Source: Abiotrophia defectiva ATCC 49176 (GTDB lineage Bacteria > Bacillota > Bacilli > Lactobacillales > Aerococcaceae). Taken from it: 64,000 nt of DNA. The position numbers were made by a program, and so were the translations under genes. The notes beneath the pieces are model-generated. The model saw nothing but the letters and a program-made list of their open reading frames with translations. It was not told where the DNA came from and searched no databases. The DNA is taken from the NCBI RefSeq assembly GCF_037041345.1, contig NZ_CP146287.1, positions 1,429,501-1,493,500 of the forward strand. Direction: 5' to 3'. This document shows, piece after piece, positions 32,905-44,561 of this stretch (the first letter of the stretch is position 1; each line of letters starts with the position of its first letter).

Positions 32905-33432
32905 CTACCAGTTGAGATCTCGAGCCTTGTCCGTATCACGATAGTGATGGGTGACATCCAATCCCTCAAAAGCTTGTTGTCTTAAAGCTTCATAAATGAC
33001 GATATTGGCTGTATTGGACAAATTCAAACTCCTAACATGCTGATCGTTCATCGGAATACGCAAGCAGTCTGCCTTGCGCTCCTCCATCAAGTCAGCGGGC
33101 AAGCCGGTTGTTTCCTTACCGAAGAGGAAGAATTGCTGGCCAGCACTATTTTGAGCTAGGTCCGCCTGACAATAAATGCGGGGCGCAAACTTGGTAATCA
33201 AGTAGAGTGGTCGCTCACCCACATAAGCTAAGAAATCCTCCAGACTTTCATGGTAGTGAACTTCCACATGCTCCCAGTAATCTAGACCCGCACGCTTGAG
33301 CATCTTATCATCGGTCGAAAAACCCAAGGGCTTGATTAGATGAAGCGGGGTATTGGTGGCCGCACAAGTTCTGGAAATATTTCCCGTGTTAGCCGGCATT
33401 AGCGGTTGATATAAGGCAATATGATTTTTCAT
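32905..33432 (-). CDS. trmL: tRNA (cytidine(34)-2'-O)-methyltransferase
   Basis: SPOUT-class knotted methyltransferase, 175 residues, that methylates the ribose of nucleotide 34 in certain leucine tRNAs using S-adenosylmethionine. Motifs: NTGNISRTCAATNTPLHLI (about 15-33), LFGKETTGLP (about 108-117) and IPMNDQHVRSLNLSNTANI (about 131-149), which form the trefoil-knot cofactor site. AGGAGA lies close to the ATG. Its end abuts the serS promoter. Confidence 0.94.
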   Translation of the reverse strand: MKNHIALYQPLMPANTGNISRTCAATNTPLHLIKPLGFSTDDKMLKRAGLDYWEHVEVHYHESLEDFLAYVGERPLYLITKFAPRIYCQADLAQNSAGQQFFLFGKETTGLPADLMEERKADCLRIPMNDQHVRSLNLSNTANIVIYEALRQQAFEGLDVTHHYRDTDKARDLNW

Positions 33433-33471
33433 AGGCTCTCCTTCTTAGTGGTCGCCTGCAGAGGGTCCCAC

Positions 33472-33509
33472 AAAAAATCCCGCTGCCAAGAACTGACTAG
33501 CGGGACTTA
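33472..33509 (-). terminator. Terminator of rplY
   Basis: AGTCCCGCT and AGCGGGAT pair across about 15 bases (about 33477-33508). On the minus strand TTTTTTG follows. Confidence 0.85.
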
Positions 33510-33519
33510 TCATTTAAAA

Positions 33520-33798
33520 TTAAGCGAGTTTGAAGTCTACGCTGTAGATTTCGTCTGCCAAAGCAGCCTTGTTAACAGCTTTAACGACAACATTTTCTTT
33601 TTTGCCGTCGAATTCTAATTCAAAAGCTTGGCTCAAACCTTGAGTTTTCAAGACAACATCGAGTTCACGACGGTTAACTGTTAAAGAAACAGCTTCTGAA
33701 CCTTTCCCGTATAAAGTTGCTGGAACTAAACCAGCTTCACGTACTTTTTTAGCTGAGCCAGAGCCCACTTTTTCGCGTAATTCTGCTTTTAATGACAT
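33520..33798 (-). CDS. rplY: 50S ribosomal protein L25 (short form)
   Basis: A 92-residue protein that binds 5S rRNA. It has the L25 pattern: LREKVGSGSAKKVREAGLVPATLYGKG (split about 6-32) then a beta-barrel ending YSVDFKLA. The C-terminal TL5/CTC domain found in longer homologues is missing, so this is the short form. The start at 33798 gives the usual MSLKAE; AAAGGAG lies 11 bases upstream. A small hairpin (AAAGCG-CGCTTT, about 33835-33853) lies in its leader and might be autoregulatory, which I cannot test. Confidence 0.9.
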   Translation of the reverse strand: MSLKAELREKVGSGSAKKVREAGLVPATLYGKGSEAVSLTVNRRELDVVLKTQGLSQAFELEFDGKKENVVVKAVNKAALADEIYSVDFKLA

Positions 33799-33960
33799 GG
33801 TATTTAAAACTCCTTTTGCTTGCATTTTTTATAAAGCGGCTAGCGCTTTTTATTGGCATAATGGTATCTTACCAAAAAACGGCACAAATTGCTAGCTTAT
33901 TCTACCCTTTTTTTATACAATAGTACTAGTTTTGTGCTTAGACAAGGTGGTGATTCCTCA

Positions 33961-34476
33961 ATGAAACGGTTATTTAGCTTATTAAAACCTTTTGATTACC
34001 TGATTATTTTAGGGGTCATTGCCTTATCTTTCTTGCCCAATATCCTGACCTTCTACCACTACCAAGGCTTGAATAATTCGGAGGAAGTCGGCCAAGTTAC
34101 TGAAGCGTCTAGCACTAAGACCACTCTCGCATCTTCCTCCACCTATGCCCTCATCAAAATAGACGGCAAGGAAGTGGACCGTTTCGACCTCTCGGAAGAC
34201 GCTCCTCATGAAGAGAAAACCTACTACCCACATCCGGGACAGTATAACATTATTGAGCGTGATGGCAAACGAATTCGCGTGCGCGAAGATAACAGCCCTG
34301 ATCAAATTGCGGTTAAAACCAGTTGGGTGGGCCGACCAGGTCAGGTTTCCATCTGCTTGCCCCACGGACTCATTATCGAGATTCATGGCGAACGTTCAAC
34401 CGGTGGCCGCACTGACACTAGTCAATCAAGTAACGCTAGCTCAAGCCAAGAAGAAGATTTAGTTTTACCAAAATAA
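33961..34476 (+). CDS. NusG domain II-containing membrane-anchored protein
   Basis: A 171-residue protein with one N-terminal membrane segment (about 10-30, YLIILGVIALSFLPNIL), a Ser/Thr linker and an extracytoplasmic NusG_II-type beta domain (ALIKIDGKEVDRFDLSED, then YNIIERDGKRIRVREDNSPDQIAV and ICLPHGLIIEIHGE). Despite the domain name it is not transcription factor NusG. In other Firmicutes such proteins often sit beside FMN-transferase and Gx-family membrane genes; here it is alone. AAGGTGG lies ten bases before ATG. The C-terminus is Ser-rich. Confidence 0.82.
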   Translation: MKRLFSLLKPFDYLIILGVIALSFLPNILTFYHYQGLNNSEEVGQVTEASSTKTTLASSSTYALIKIDGKEVDRFDLSEDAPHEEKTYYPHPGQYNIIERDGKRIRVREDNSPDQIAVKTSWVGRPGQVSICLPHGLIIEIHGERSTGGRTDTSQSSNASSSQEEDLVLPK

Positions 34477-34504
34477 GGACTGGAGAATCTCCAGTCCTTT
34501 TTTT
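34477..34504. terminator. Bidirectional terminator
   Basis: GGACTGGAGA and TCTCCAGTCC pair around a tiny loop, with a run of seven T residues on the plus strand. It serves convergent genes. Confidence 0.9.
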
Positions 34505-35087
34505 ACTTAAGGATTGTGTGAATCAACTTTTGTAAATCTGGTATTACTTCTTGCTCAAACCAGGGATGTTGTTTTAACCAGCGTTGGTTGAGAGGTGAGG
34601 GATGGACTAAGGGAAAATAGTCCGGCAGATAGTCCTGATAATGGGCGACTGTTTCTGTCAGATTACTTCTTTTGCTCTTAGCCAAATAATAGTCCTGGGA
34701 ATAACGTCCGACTAATAGAGTCAATCTAACCTCTGGTAATTGAGCTAGGATCTGAGGATGCCACTTAGCTGCAAAGCCCTTGCGTGGTGGCAAATCGCCT
34801 GATTTACCCTTGCCAGGATAATAGAAATCCATGGGGAGAATTGCCAAAAGATCCGAATCATAGAAAGTCGAACGATCCATCCCCAACCATTCCCGCAAGC
34901 GATCGCCAGAGCGATCATCCCAAGGGCGACCGGCTTCTTGAGTAGCTAAACCCGGGGCTTGTCCCACAATTACTAATCGTGCAGTTTTTGGCGCCGTAAA
35001 AAGTGGATCAATCCCTGCCTTGCTATAAATCTGGTTTTCTGGCGCTTGCATGATGGCATCACGAATCTTTAAATTTTCTTTGGCCAT
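34503..35087 (-). CDS. Uracil-DNA glycosylase family protein
   Basis: A 194-residue UDG-superfamily protein. The water-activating motif region VIVGQAPGLATQEAG (about 38-52) and the C-terminal LVHPSPLNQRW (about 158-168) are the two active-site motifs. It lacks the iron-sulfur cysteines of family 4 enzymes. It probably removes uracil or a related base from DNA, or has another base specificity. It lies 16 bases after pgeF on the same strand, likely co-transcribed. Confidence 0.85.
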   Translation of the reverse strand: MAKENLKIRDAIMQAPENQIYSKAGIDPLFTAPKTARLVIVGQAPGLATQEAGRPWDDRSGDRLREWLGMDRSTFYDSDLLAILPMDFYYPGKGKSGDLPPRKGFAAKWHPQILAQLPEVRLTLLVGRYSQDYYLAKSKRSNLTETVAHYQDYLPDYFPLVHPSPLNQRWLKQHPWFEQEVIPDLQKLIHTILK

Positions 35088-35103
35088 ATTATATTCCCTC
35101 CTC

Positions 35104-35865
35104 TTAGGATTTTAGATAGGCGACAACTGCATTCAGGCCATAGCCATCTCTTCCATCGCGCCGATAAGAATGACAGCCTAAGGCTTGTTTGGTCGACACA
35201 GCCACATCATATTGTTGTTCCAAAGGAACCCCCATAGCGAGGAAACGCTCCTTATTAATTCCTTTGGTATCTATTAGCCAATGATGCTCATCCTCCTGCC
35301 TGAAGGACTGGGGATGCCTTGCTTCTAAGGGTTGGAAGCGACCATAGACATCTTCCTGAACTTGAAAATCTTCCATGCTAAGGGCGGGCCCATAGGCAAT
35401 CAGCAGATTAGATGGCCTCACATCATATTGGCTCATCATAACTTCTAAGGCTTTTTGGCCAATCGATTGGAGTGTGCCAGGCCAGCCAGAATGAACTAGG
35501 GCAAACACCTTTTTAACCGGGTCAAAAAGAATAATGGGAATACAGTCCGCAATCTTGACCATTAAGGCCAAATCGCTTGCCTCTGTTACCAAGCCATCGT
35601 AGTCTCCGAGAGAGCGTAAGCCCCATCCTGTCCCCAATTGGTCGGCCCTTACTTGGCAGATGTCAGCTCCGTGAACCTGGTGCACCTCTGCTAGAGGCAT
35701 ATCGGCTTTTAGAAAAGTTCGATTGACAACTTCTACGGATGCTTCCTTAAAATCAGGTTTGAAATTAAGCGGCTTACCAATAAAACGATGCTCCAAGCCC
35801 GCTTCAAGCAAAGCCGGCACCGTGTAGTAGTCGTAGTCAGACCCCTTTATATACTCGTAATCCAT
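35104..35865 (-). CDS. pgeF: Peptidoglycan editing factor PgeF (YfiH/YlmD family)
   Basis: A 253-residue CNF1/YfiH-like (Cu-oxidase_4) protein. The E. coli homologue removes misincorporated serine from UDP-MurNAc-Ser; purine nucleoside cleavage is reported for other members. The metal-site residues lie in HQVHGADI (His, about 62-69), MVKIADCIPIILFDP (Cys, about 103-117) and ALVHSGWPGT (His, about 123-132). ATG 35865 gives a better spacing from AAAGGAG than 35871. It lies between an unknown gene and the UDG-like gene in one operon. Confidence 0.9.
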   Translation of the reverse strand: MDYEYIKGSDYDYYTVPALLEAGLEHRFIGKPLNFKPDFKEASVEVVNRTFLKADMPLAEVHQVHGADICQVRADQLGTGWGLRSLGDYDGLVTEASDLALMVKIADCIPIILFDPVKKVFALVHSGWPGTLQSIGQKALEVMMSQYDVRPSNLLIAYGPALSMEDFQVQEDVYGRFQPLEARHPQSFRQEDEHHWLIDTKGINKERFLAMGVPLEQQYDVAVSTKQALGCHSYRRDGRDGYGLNAVVAYLKS

Positions 35866-35881
35866 TCTCATGTCTCCTTTT

Positions 35882-36526
35882 CTAGCTTTGAGTCACTTGG
35901 TATAGGGGCCAAAAGCCAGCTACTGCCTTAACTAAGTCCTGAACTAGAGTTTCCAAGTCGCTATAGTCCGACAATGGCTCCATATCTTGCCGCAATAACA
36001 CCTTTCGTACCTGCCCCGCCTCATAGGCTTGTACCAGCTCTTGCCGGTGCTCTTCACTTGTGGTCATGCGACGTGTTTGCTTATGTGAATCCTGAACCCA
36101 ATAATAGGCCTCTTGTGGTGCTGGTACTTCTAAGATTCGCGCCTGTTGGGCTAGCGTCTGCTCTTGGCGACTTCGTTCAATAAAACTCAACTCCAAGCAG
36201 ACGGTAAGCGCCCCTTGATCCGAAACTAACCGCAGGGCAAAGCTTGGACTAGCCGAGCGATTTTCTGGTGGAAAATAATAGACCCAAAAATGAGGTCGAG
36301 CCACTTGAGCTTGATTCATCCAGGCACTTACTCGCCCCTGAGTCCAATCTGGAAAAGCTTGCCCGAAGGCGGTCGCCAATTTCGAAAAAGCCTGCCGAGC
36401 TGCCTGGCCACTTCTTTTGAGGCATTCCATGTCCTCAATTTCTACTGGATTATCTAGTTTAGCCGGATTACGATAGTGCTGATCTTGATAGGTCAGATAG
36501 TCTGTCAGCAACTGTTCCCACTTCAT
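35882..36526 (-). CDS. Hypothetical protein, 214 aa
   Basis: I do not recognise this family with confidence. It is soluble with no signal peptide. The middle has alternating beta segments (FWVYYFPPENR, FALRLVSDQGALTVCLELSF) and the C-terminal half is helical and Gln/Glu-rich. AGGGGGAG precedes the tandem ATG codons. It is the first gene of a three-gene run with pgeF and the UDG-like gene, with an extended -10 promoter at 36550-36558. It may be a nucleic acid or cell wall maintenance protein, but nothing shows this directly. Confidence 0.7.
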   Translation of the reverse strand: MKWEQLLTDYLTYQDQHYRNPAKLDNPVEIEDMECLKRSGQAARQAFSKLATAFGQAFPDWTQGRVSAWMNQAQVARPHFWVYYFPPENRSASPSFALRLVSDQGALTVCLELSFIERSRQEQTLAQQARILEVPAPQEAYYWVQDSHKQTRRMTTSEEHRQELVQAYEAGQVRKVLLRQDMEPLSDYSDLETLVQDLVKAVAGFWPLYQVTQS

Positions 36527-36549
36527 CATCTCACTCCCCCTTTTACCCT

Positions 36550-36558
36550 ATTATATCA
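36550..36558 (-). promoter_or_regulatory. Extended -10 promoter of the pgeF operon
   Basis: TGATATAAT on the minus strand matches the extended -10 perfectly; no clear -35 is seen. Confidence 0.55.
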
Positions 36559-36599
36559 AATTATGATTTAGTCACCCTAGCTTGGCGCTTCAAAATGAC

Positions 36600-36638
36600 A
36601 AAAGACACGACCAAAGGAGAAAAGGTCGTGTCTTTAAT
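36600..36638 (-). terminator. Terminator of the sialidase gene
   Basis: AAAGACACGACC (36601-36612) and GGTCGTGTCTTT (36624-36635) form a 12-bp stem with an 11-base loop, followed by TTTTGTCATTTTG on the minus strand. Confidence 0.85.
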
Positions 36639-36681
36639 TCGTTATGCTCCAAAGGGTGAGCCTACCCCCGAGCTATCAAGA

Positions 36682-40122
<3,441 letters not shown>

Positions 40123-40146
40123 TCAGGTCTTGCATAGTGTGAGTGA

Positions 40147-41064
40147 TTATTTAACAAATTCCGCCCGAGCGGCTTGGATCATGGCGTGCGCCTTGTCAAC
40201 AACGGCTAGATCTTCTGGGCCAACCCCTGTTAATGGTGGGCGGACAGAACCACAGTTGAGGCCTTCGCGTTTGAGGATTTCTTTCTGTACGGCATAAAGG
40301 TTAGCTTTACCACTTACCAAGGTGAAGATGATTTCATCAATGCGGCCTTGGATCGTAAAGGCTAGGGCTAAATCGCCTGCTTCTAGGGCTGCATTAGCTG
40401 CTAAGAAGAGTTCTGGCATTACCCCATAGGTGCCACCGATTCCCCCATCAGCCCCCATGACACGACCACCGATGAATTGCTCATCTGGACCGTTGAAGAC
40501 AACGACTTCACGATCACCAGCTGTCAACTTCCAAGTGATTAAGTCTTGGACTGGCATAGAAGAGTTCTTAACCCCAATCACTTTAGGATTTTCCAACATG
40601 GACTTGAACATGCTAGGAGTTAAGGCATAGCCTGACAGTTGCGGAATGTTGTAAATGATGAAGTCAAGCTCTGTGGCATCAATCATAGCATTCCAGTAAT
40701 CCTTGATTGAATGTTCTGGCAAGCGGAAGTAAATTGGTGGGATGGCTGCTAAGGCATCTACCCCTAGGCTTTCCGCATGCTTAGCTAAGTCAACTGAATC
40801 GCGCGTAGAGGCAGCTGCTACGTGGGCAATGATGGTCATCTTGCCACCAACTGCCTTCATAACATGTTCTAAGACTAGTTTACGCTCTTCCACATTTTGG
40901 TAGATACATTCGCCAGATGAACCGCCAACATAGAGGCCTTTGACCCCTACTTCCAAGTAATGTTTAGCAAGCGCTTGAGTGCGTTCTGGACTGATATTGC
41001 CTTCATCGTCATAGCAGGCATAGAAGGCTGGGATAATTCCTTTGTACTTATCGAATTTTGACAC
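40147..41064 (-). CDS. nanA: N-acetylneuraminate lyase
   Basis: Cleaves sialic acid to N-acetylmannosamine and pyruvate; 305 residues, class I aldolase of the DHDPS/NAL family. GGSSGECIYQN (about 47-57), YNIPQLSGYALTP (Tyr, about 137) and VIGVKNSS (Schiff-base Lys, about 165) are the active-site segments. It starts with GTG at 41064, eight bases after AAAGGAG. It is downstream of the YhcH-family gene by 17 bases. Confidence 0.95.
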   Translation of the reverse strand: MSKFDKYKGIIPAFYACYDDEGNISPERTQALAKHYLEVGVKGLYVGGSSGECIYQNVEERKLVLEHVMKAVGGKMTIIAHVAAASTRDSVDLAKHAESLGVDALAAIPPIYFRLPEHSIKDYWNAMIDATELDFIIYNIPQLSGYALTPSMFKSMLENPKVIGVKNSSMPVQDLITWKLTAGDREVVVFNGPDEQFIGGRVMGADGGIGGTYGVMPELFLAANAALEAGDLALAFTIQGRIDEIIFTLVSGKANLYAVQKEILKREGLNCGSVRPPLTGVGPEDLAVVDKAHAMIQAARAEFVK

Positions 41065-41081
41065 GTTTAAGACTCCTTTGG

Positions 41082-41525
41082 TTATGCAACCGGTAATTTT
41101 ATGACTAACTTTTTATAGGTGCTGGCCTGACCTAAATGACGGGCCGGCTTATGGGCATCTTCTGGAAATACCACACAGGCTTGTCCAGGATAGAGTTTAA
41201 CAATGGTCTGGATTGGACCATCCAAAAAGGCAATGTCCTTTTCGGCATCGTAGGCGGTGACTTCATTCAGCTGACATGTAGGGGCCACAATGAGATATTC
41301 ATGGCCTTCAAGCGGCACATGGATGTCTAACCATTTCTGATGGGCTTCATAATGAGATTCATCAACTGCACCTAGCTCTCCATCTTGGATGAAGAAGTAT
41401 CCTCCCTCGAAATCATATCGCCCGATAGTTTTTTGAGCTAAGCTATTGAATGTTTCGAGCGCTGCTTTTATATGGGGAATACGGTCACTGTATTCTTGAA
41501 GACCTTGTAATTGATCTACAATCAT
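41082..41525 (-). CDS. YhcH/YjgK/YiaL family protein (NanQ-like)
   Basis: A 147-residue single-domain cupin-like protein of the DUF386 family. Relatives in sialic acid operons are proposed to convert sialic acid or N-acetylmannosamine anomers. Metal-binding residues are visible in EGGYFFIQ, HQKWLDIHVPLEGHEYL (about 65-81) and FPEDAHKPARHLG (about 119-131). GGAGGTGAAAAG precedes the ATG. Position between the small membrane protein and the lyase supports a sialic acid role. Confidence 0.88.
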   Translation of the reverse strand: MIVDQLQGLQEYSDRIPHIKAALETFNSLAQKTIGRYDFEGGYFFIQDGELGAVDESHYEAHQKWLDIHVPLEGHEYLIVAPTCQLNEVTAYDAEKDIAFLDGPIQTIVKLYPGQACVVFPEDAHKPARHLGQASTYKKLVIKLPVA

Positions 41526-41554
41526 CTTTTCACCTCCTCTTTGCCGACAATTGC

Positions 41555-41878
41555 TTATTTATCTGTATCTAAGGCTTCTTCGCGAGGATCGTGCAGAGGT
41601 CGCCCACGTCGAATGAGAAAGAGTACCAGATTATAGGTGACACTAGCCGCCACAATTGGCATATAAGTAAAGAGGTAATTCTGTAGGAACATGTCTGCCG
41701 TAAATTGTTTTAAGGCGACCATCCCCATGAGAATAATAATGGCTACCGCATTGATAATGAGTGGCGCCGTATAGTAACGCTTGGCTACTCGGTTAATCAG
41801 ATAGGTTGCCAAAACCGACAAGCCCATGAAGAAGATACCATAGAAGAACCAACCAATAATCAGTTGCTCCAGGGTCAT
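41555..41878 (-). CDS. Small membrane protein in the sialic acid operon
   Basis: A 107-residue protein with three predicted membrane helices (GWFFYGIFFMGLSVLATYL, then APLIINAVAIIILMGMVAL, then YMPIVAASVTYNLVLFLI) and a charged C-terminus (RRGRPLHDPREEA). I do not recognise the family. ATG 41878 lies eight bases after AAAGGAG; an upstream in-frame GTG is too close to that site. Its place within the nan operon between nanE and the YhcH gene suggests a role in sialic acid uptake or export, by context only. Confidence 0.75.
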   Translation of the reverse strand: MTLEQLIIGWFFYGIFFMGLSVLATYLINRVAKRYYTAPLIINAVAIIILMGMVALKQFTADMFLQNYLFTYMPIVAASVTYNLVLFLIRRGRPLHDPREEALDTDK

Positions 41879-41910
41879 ATCAGGCACTCCTTTCTCTTTC
41901 TTGCATTTCT

Positions 41911-42597
41911 TTAGTTTACTACGCTAACGAAGCGTTTAGCAATTTCCAGTGGTCGCGTAATAGCGCCGCCTACAACAGCTGTGTGAATCCCTTGGGCGAA
42001 AGCTGTTGCTAGGTCTTCTGGTGTATGAATCTTACCTTCAGCCACAATTGGAGTATGGGTTTGTTCCACTAAAGCTTTCATTAACTCAAAGTTAGGACCG
42101 GTTGTTTGACCTTCCGTATACGGCGTATAACCATTCATGGTAGTCCCAATCAAGTCAAAACCTAGGCGTTCAGCATTCAGTCCCTCTTCTAAAGTGGAAA
42201 TATCGGCCATCAACAATTGATTCGGGTATTTTGCCTTGATTTGAGCGATGAACTCATCCAAGGTCTCCCCAGCACGCTCACGTAAGGTAGCATCTAAGGC
42301 AATAATATCAGAACCAACTGCTACTAGCTCATCCACTTCTTGCATGGTGGCGGTAATGTAGGAACCATAGCCTGGATAAGCTCGCTTAATAATCCCAATC
42401 ACTGGCACATCAAAGGCTTCCTTAATCTGGGCAATATCAGTAACCCCTTGGGCCCGGATACCGACAGCTCCAGCCTCAATAGCTGCTTTGGCCATGAGAA
42501 CCATGACCCCACCCTCTTCTCGGTAGAGCGGTTCGCCAGGTAAAGCCTGACAGGAAATAATCAGTTTTCCTTTTAATCGTTCAATCGTTGGATGCAT
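41911..42597 (-). CDS. nanE: N-acetylmannosamine-6-phosphate 2-epimerase
   Basis: Converts ManNAc-6-P to GlcNAc-6-P; 228-residue TIM barrel. Family segments: [14 protein letters not shown] (about 11-24), AVGIRAQG (about 43-50), [11 protein letters not shown] (catalytic Lys, about 67-77), [23 protein letters not shown] (split about 130-152) and [13 protein letters not shown] (catalytic Glu, about 184). ATG 42597 is preferred over an overlapping GTG that abuts AAAGGA. It overlaps the permease stop region, so translation is probably coupled. Confidence 0.95.
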   Translation of the reverse strand: MHPTIERLKGKLIISCQALPGEPLYREEGGVMVLMAKAAIEAGAVGIRAQGVTDIAQIKEAFDVPVIGIIKRAYPGYGSYITATMQEVDELVAVGSDIIALDATLRERAGETLDEFIAQIKAKYPNQLLMADISTLEEGLNAERLGFDLIGTTMNGYTPYTEGQTTGPNFELMKALVEQTHTPIVAEGKIHTPEDLATAFAQGIHTAVVGGAITRPLEIAKRFVSVVN

Positions 42598-42605
42598 TGT
42601 AGTCA

Positions 42606-43439
42606 CTATCCTTTCACCGCCCCGACTGTAATACCTTGGGCAAAGAAGCTTTGGAACATCAGGAAGACAATAATCATTGGCAAGGAAGCCAAGAGCGCGC
42701 CAGCCATGAGGACCCCATAGTTAAGTGAGAACTCAGCAGATTGAGCCATAGACGCCAAACCTAAAGGCAAAGTCTTCATTGTTTCTGAGTTAGTGAATAC
42801 CAATTGAGAGAAATAGTCATTCCAAGAGGAAATGAAGGTGAAGATAGCCAAGGCACCAATACCTGGTTTAACAATTGGTAAGACGATATTGACGAATTTT
42901 TTGATTTCGCCACAGCCATCAATGTCTGCTGATTCTAAGAGAGAATCAGGTACAGAGTGGGAGAATTGCTTCATGAGGAAGATCCCGAATGGCCAACCGA
43001 CAGCCGGCAAAATCAAGGCGCGGTAGGTATCCATAAGCTTGAGATCGGTAATCAATTGAAGCAAAGGAATCAAGATAACTTGTTTTGGCAAGGCCATGGC
43101 CGCGATAAATACGGCAAAGAGTAAGCCAGCACCTGGGAAACGTTTCTTAGCTAAGGCATAGCCAGCTAAGGAAGCCGTTGTGCAGACCAAGATGGTTGTT
43201 ACCACTGAAACGAATACAGAGTTGAAGAACCAACGTGCAGTTAACGGCACTAGGAGTGATTTGAAGTTATCTAAAGTTGGGCTCATCGGGAACCATTCTG
43301 GTGGGATGGCAATGGCGACGTCTTGAACCTTAAAGGCACCTGTTGCAATCCAATAGAATGGGAAGATGAAGAAAATGGTCAAGAAAGCCAACAATGTGAA
43401 GGAAATAATGTTGTAGAGACCGAATTTTTTGAATTCCAT
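42606..43439 (-). CDS. Carbohydrate ABC transporter permease, MalG type
   Basis: A 277-residue inner subunit with six membrane helices and the EAA-type loop that docks the ATPase ([25 protein letters not shown], split about 180-205). It pairs with the next permease and the binding protein. By context it imports sialic acid or sialylated sugars, like the pneumococcal SatABC system. GAGGTGA precedes the ATG; the preceding permease ends 19 bases upstream. Confidence 0.92.
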   Translation of the reverse strand: MEFKKFGLYNIISFTLLAFLTIFFIFPFYWIATGAFKVQDVAIAIPPEWFPMSPTLDNFKSLLVPLTARWFFNSVFVSVVTTILVCTTASLAGYALAKKRFPGAGLLFAVFIAAMALPKQVILIPLLQLITDLKLMDTYRALILPAVGWPFGIFLMKQFSHSVPDSLLESADIDGCGEIKKFVNIVLPIVKPGIGALAIFTFISSWNDYFSQLVFTNSETMKTLPLGLASMAQSAEFSLNYGVLMAGALLASLPMIIVFLMFQSFFAQGITVGAVKG

Positions 43440-43458
43440 GTTAAATCGTCACCTCTTC

Positions 43459-44340
43459 CTAATCAATATCGCGGTTGAAGTATTTATATTGAACAGCCGA
43501 GATTAAAGCAATAATCAAGGCTAGCACAACACCCCATGCAGAGGCTTGGCCAAAGGATTGCTGCTTAATCCCCATCTCGTAGACTTGGTACATGATGGTG
43601 CTTGTTGCATAGTTAGGACCACCAGAAGTCATCAATTGGATTAAGGCAAAGATTTGGAAACTGTTGATGGTGGTTGTCACCACGATATAAAGGGTCGTTG
43701 GCATAATCAATGGCCAAATAATGTTTTTGAAGATGGTCCAGTTGTTGGCACCGTCAATCTTAGCAGACTCGAGCAGTTCCACTGGAACGTTCCCTAAAGC
43801 TGCAATATAGAGAATAATCGGCTGACCAATACTGGTCGTAATTAGAACGGCAATGACTGCGTAAATAGCAGTAGAGGCGTTCCCTAACCATTGAACATTA
43901 CCTTCAATGACATTCATGGATTTGAGAATATAATTGAGAATCCCAAAGTCTGGGTTATAAATCCACAACCATACCACTGTAATCGAAACAACTGAGGATA
44001 CAGCTGGCAAGTAGAAGACGCCACGGAAGAAGCTCCGTACATGAGCTGATTTGTTATAGATGTTAATGGCGATAAAGAGTGATAAGACTACTACAATTGG
44101 CACTGCAATTGCTACGATAAAAATAGTGTTACTTAAGGACTTGATAAAAGTCTGGTCGCCTAAGAGCTTAGTGTAGTTATCTAAGCCTACAAAGCTAACT
44201 CTCCGCCCTCTATACTTGAGCAAGGACATGTAAATCCCGCGTAACATTGGATAGAGTACGAAAGTCAGGAAGAAGGCCATAGCAGGTGCAATGAACAGAT
44301 AGGCGCTAAAGTCGTACTTTCTTCTTAATTTGGCTAACAT
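43459..44340 (-). CDS. Carbohydrate ABC transporter permease, MalF type
   Basis: A 293-residue permease with six membrane helices and the EAA loop LLESAKIDGANNWTIFKNI (about 196-214). It forms the channel with the MalG-type partner. AAAGGAG lies seven bases before the ATG. A long imperfect hairpin separates it from the binding-protein gene, which would let the binding protein be made in excess. Confidence 0.92.
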   Translation of the reverse strand: MLAKLRRKYDFSAYLFIAPAMAFFLTFVLYPMLRGIYMSLLKYRGRRVSFVGLDNYTKLLGDQTFIKSLSNTIFIVAIAVPIVVVLSLFIAINIYNKSAHVRSFFRGVFYLPAVSSVVSITVVWLWIYNPDFGILNYILKSMNVIEGNVQWLGNASTAIYAVIAVLITTSIGQPIILYIAALGNVPVELLESAKIDGANNWTIFKNIIWPLIMPTTLYIVVTTTINSFQIFALIQLMTSGGPNYATSTIMYQVYEMGIKQQSFGQASAWGVVLALIIALISAVQYKYFNRDID

Positions 44341-44376
44341 AGAGATCTCCTTTCGAGAGAATAATTCATAATAAAA

Positions 44377-44521
44377 GGAACAAATCGGCTACCCTAGGTC
44401 GCGATCACTATAAACGACTACTCCCAAACTCCCGCTAGTCCAAAATATTGGGCGCTTGGGAGTAGGATGTTTATATTAGTCGCACGCGAGATCCTGGTCC
44501 GGGTAGCGCTAGATTTGTCCC
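44377..44521. repeat. Long imperfect hairpin between binding protein and permease genes
   Basis: Nested inverted segments: GGAACAAATC (44377-44386) with GATTTGTCC (44512-44520); GGCTACCC (44387-44394) with GGGTAGC (44501-44507); TATAAAC (44409-44415) with GTTTATA (44469-44475); and CTACTCCCAA (44418-44427) with TTGGGAGTAG (44456-44465). In RNA it would make a stem-loop about 145 bases long. No T run follows. Confidence 0.85.
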
Positions 44522-44561
44522 AGTAAATCGAGCACTCTCTGAATTCAGATTATGGTGTGGC

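Noticed and set aside
33830-33860. L25 leader hairpin as a terminator
   Set aside because: The stem AAAGCG/CGCTTT is short and followed by A-rich rather than T-rich sequence on the coding strand.
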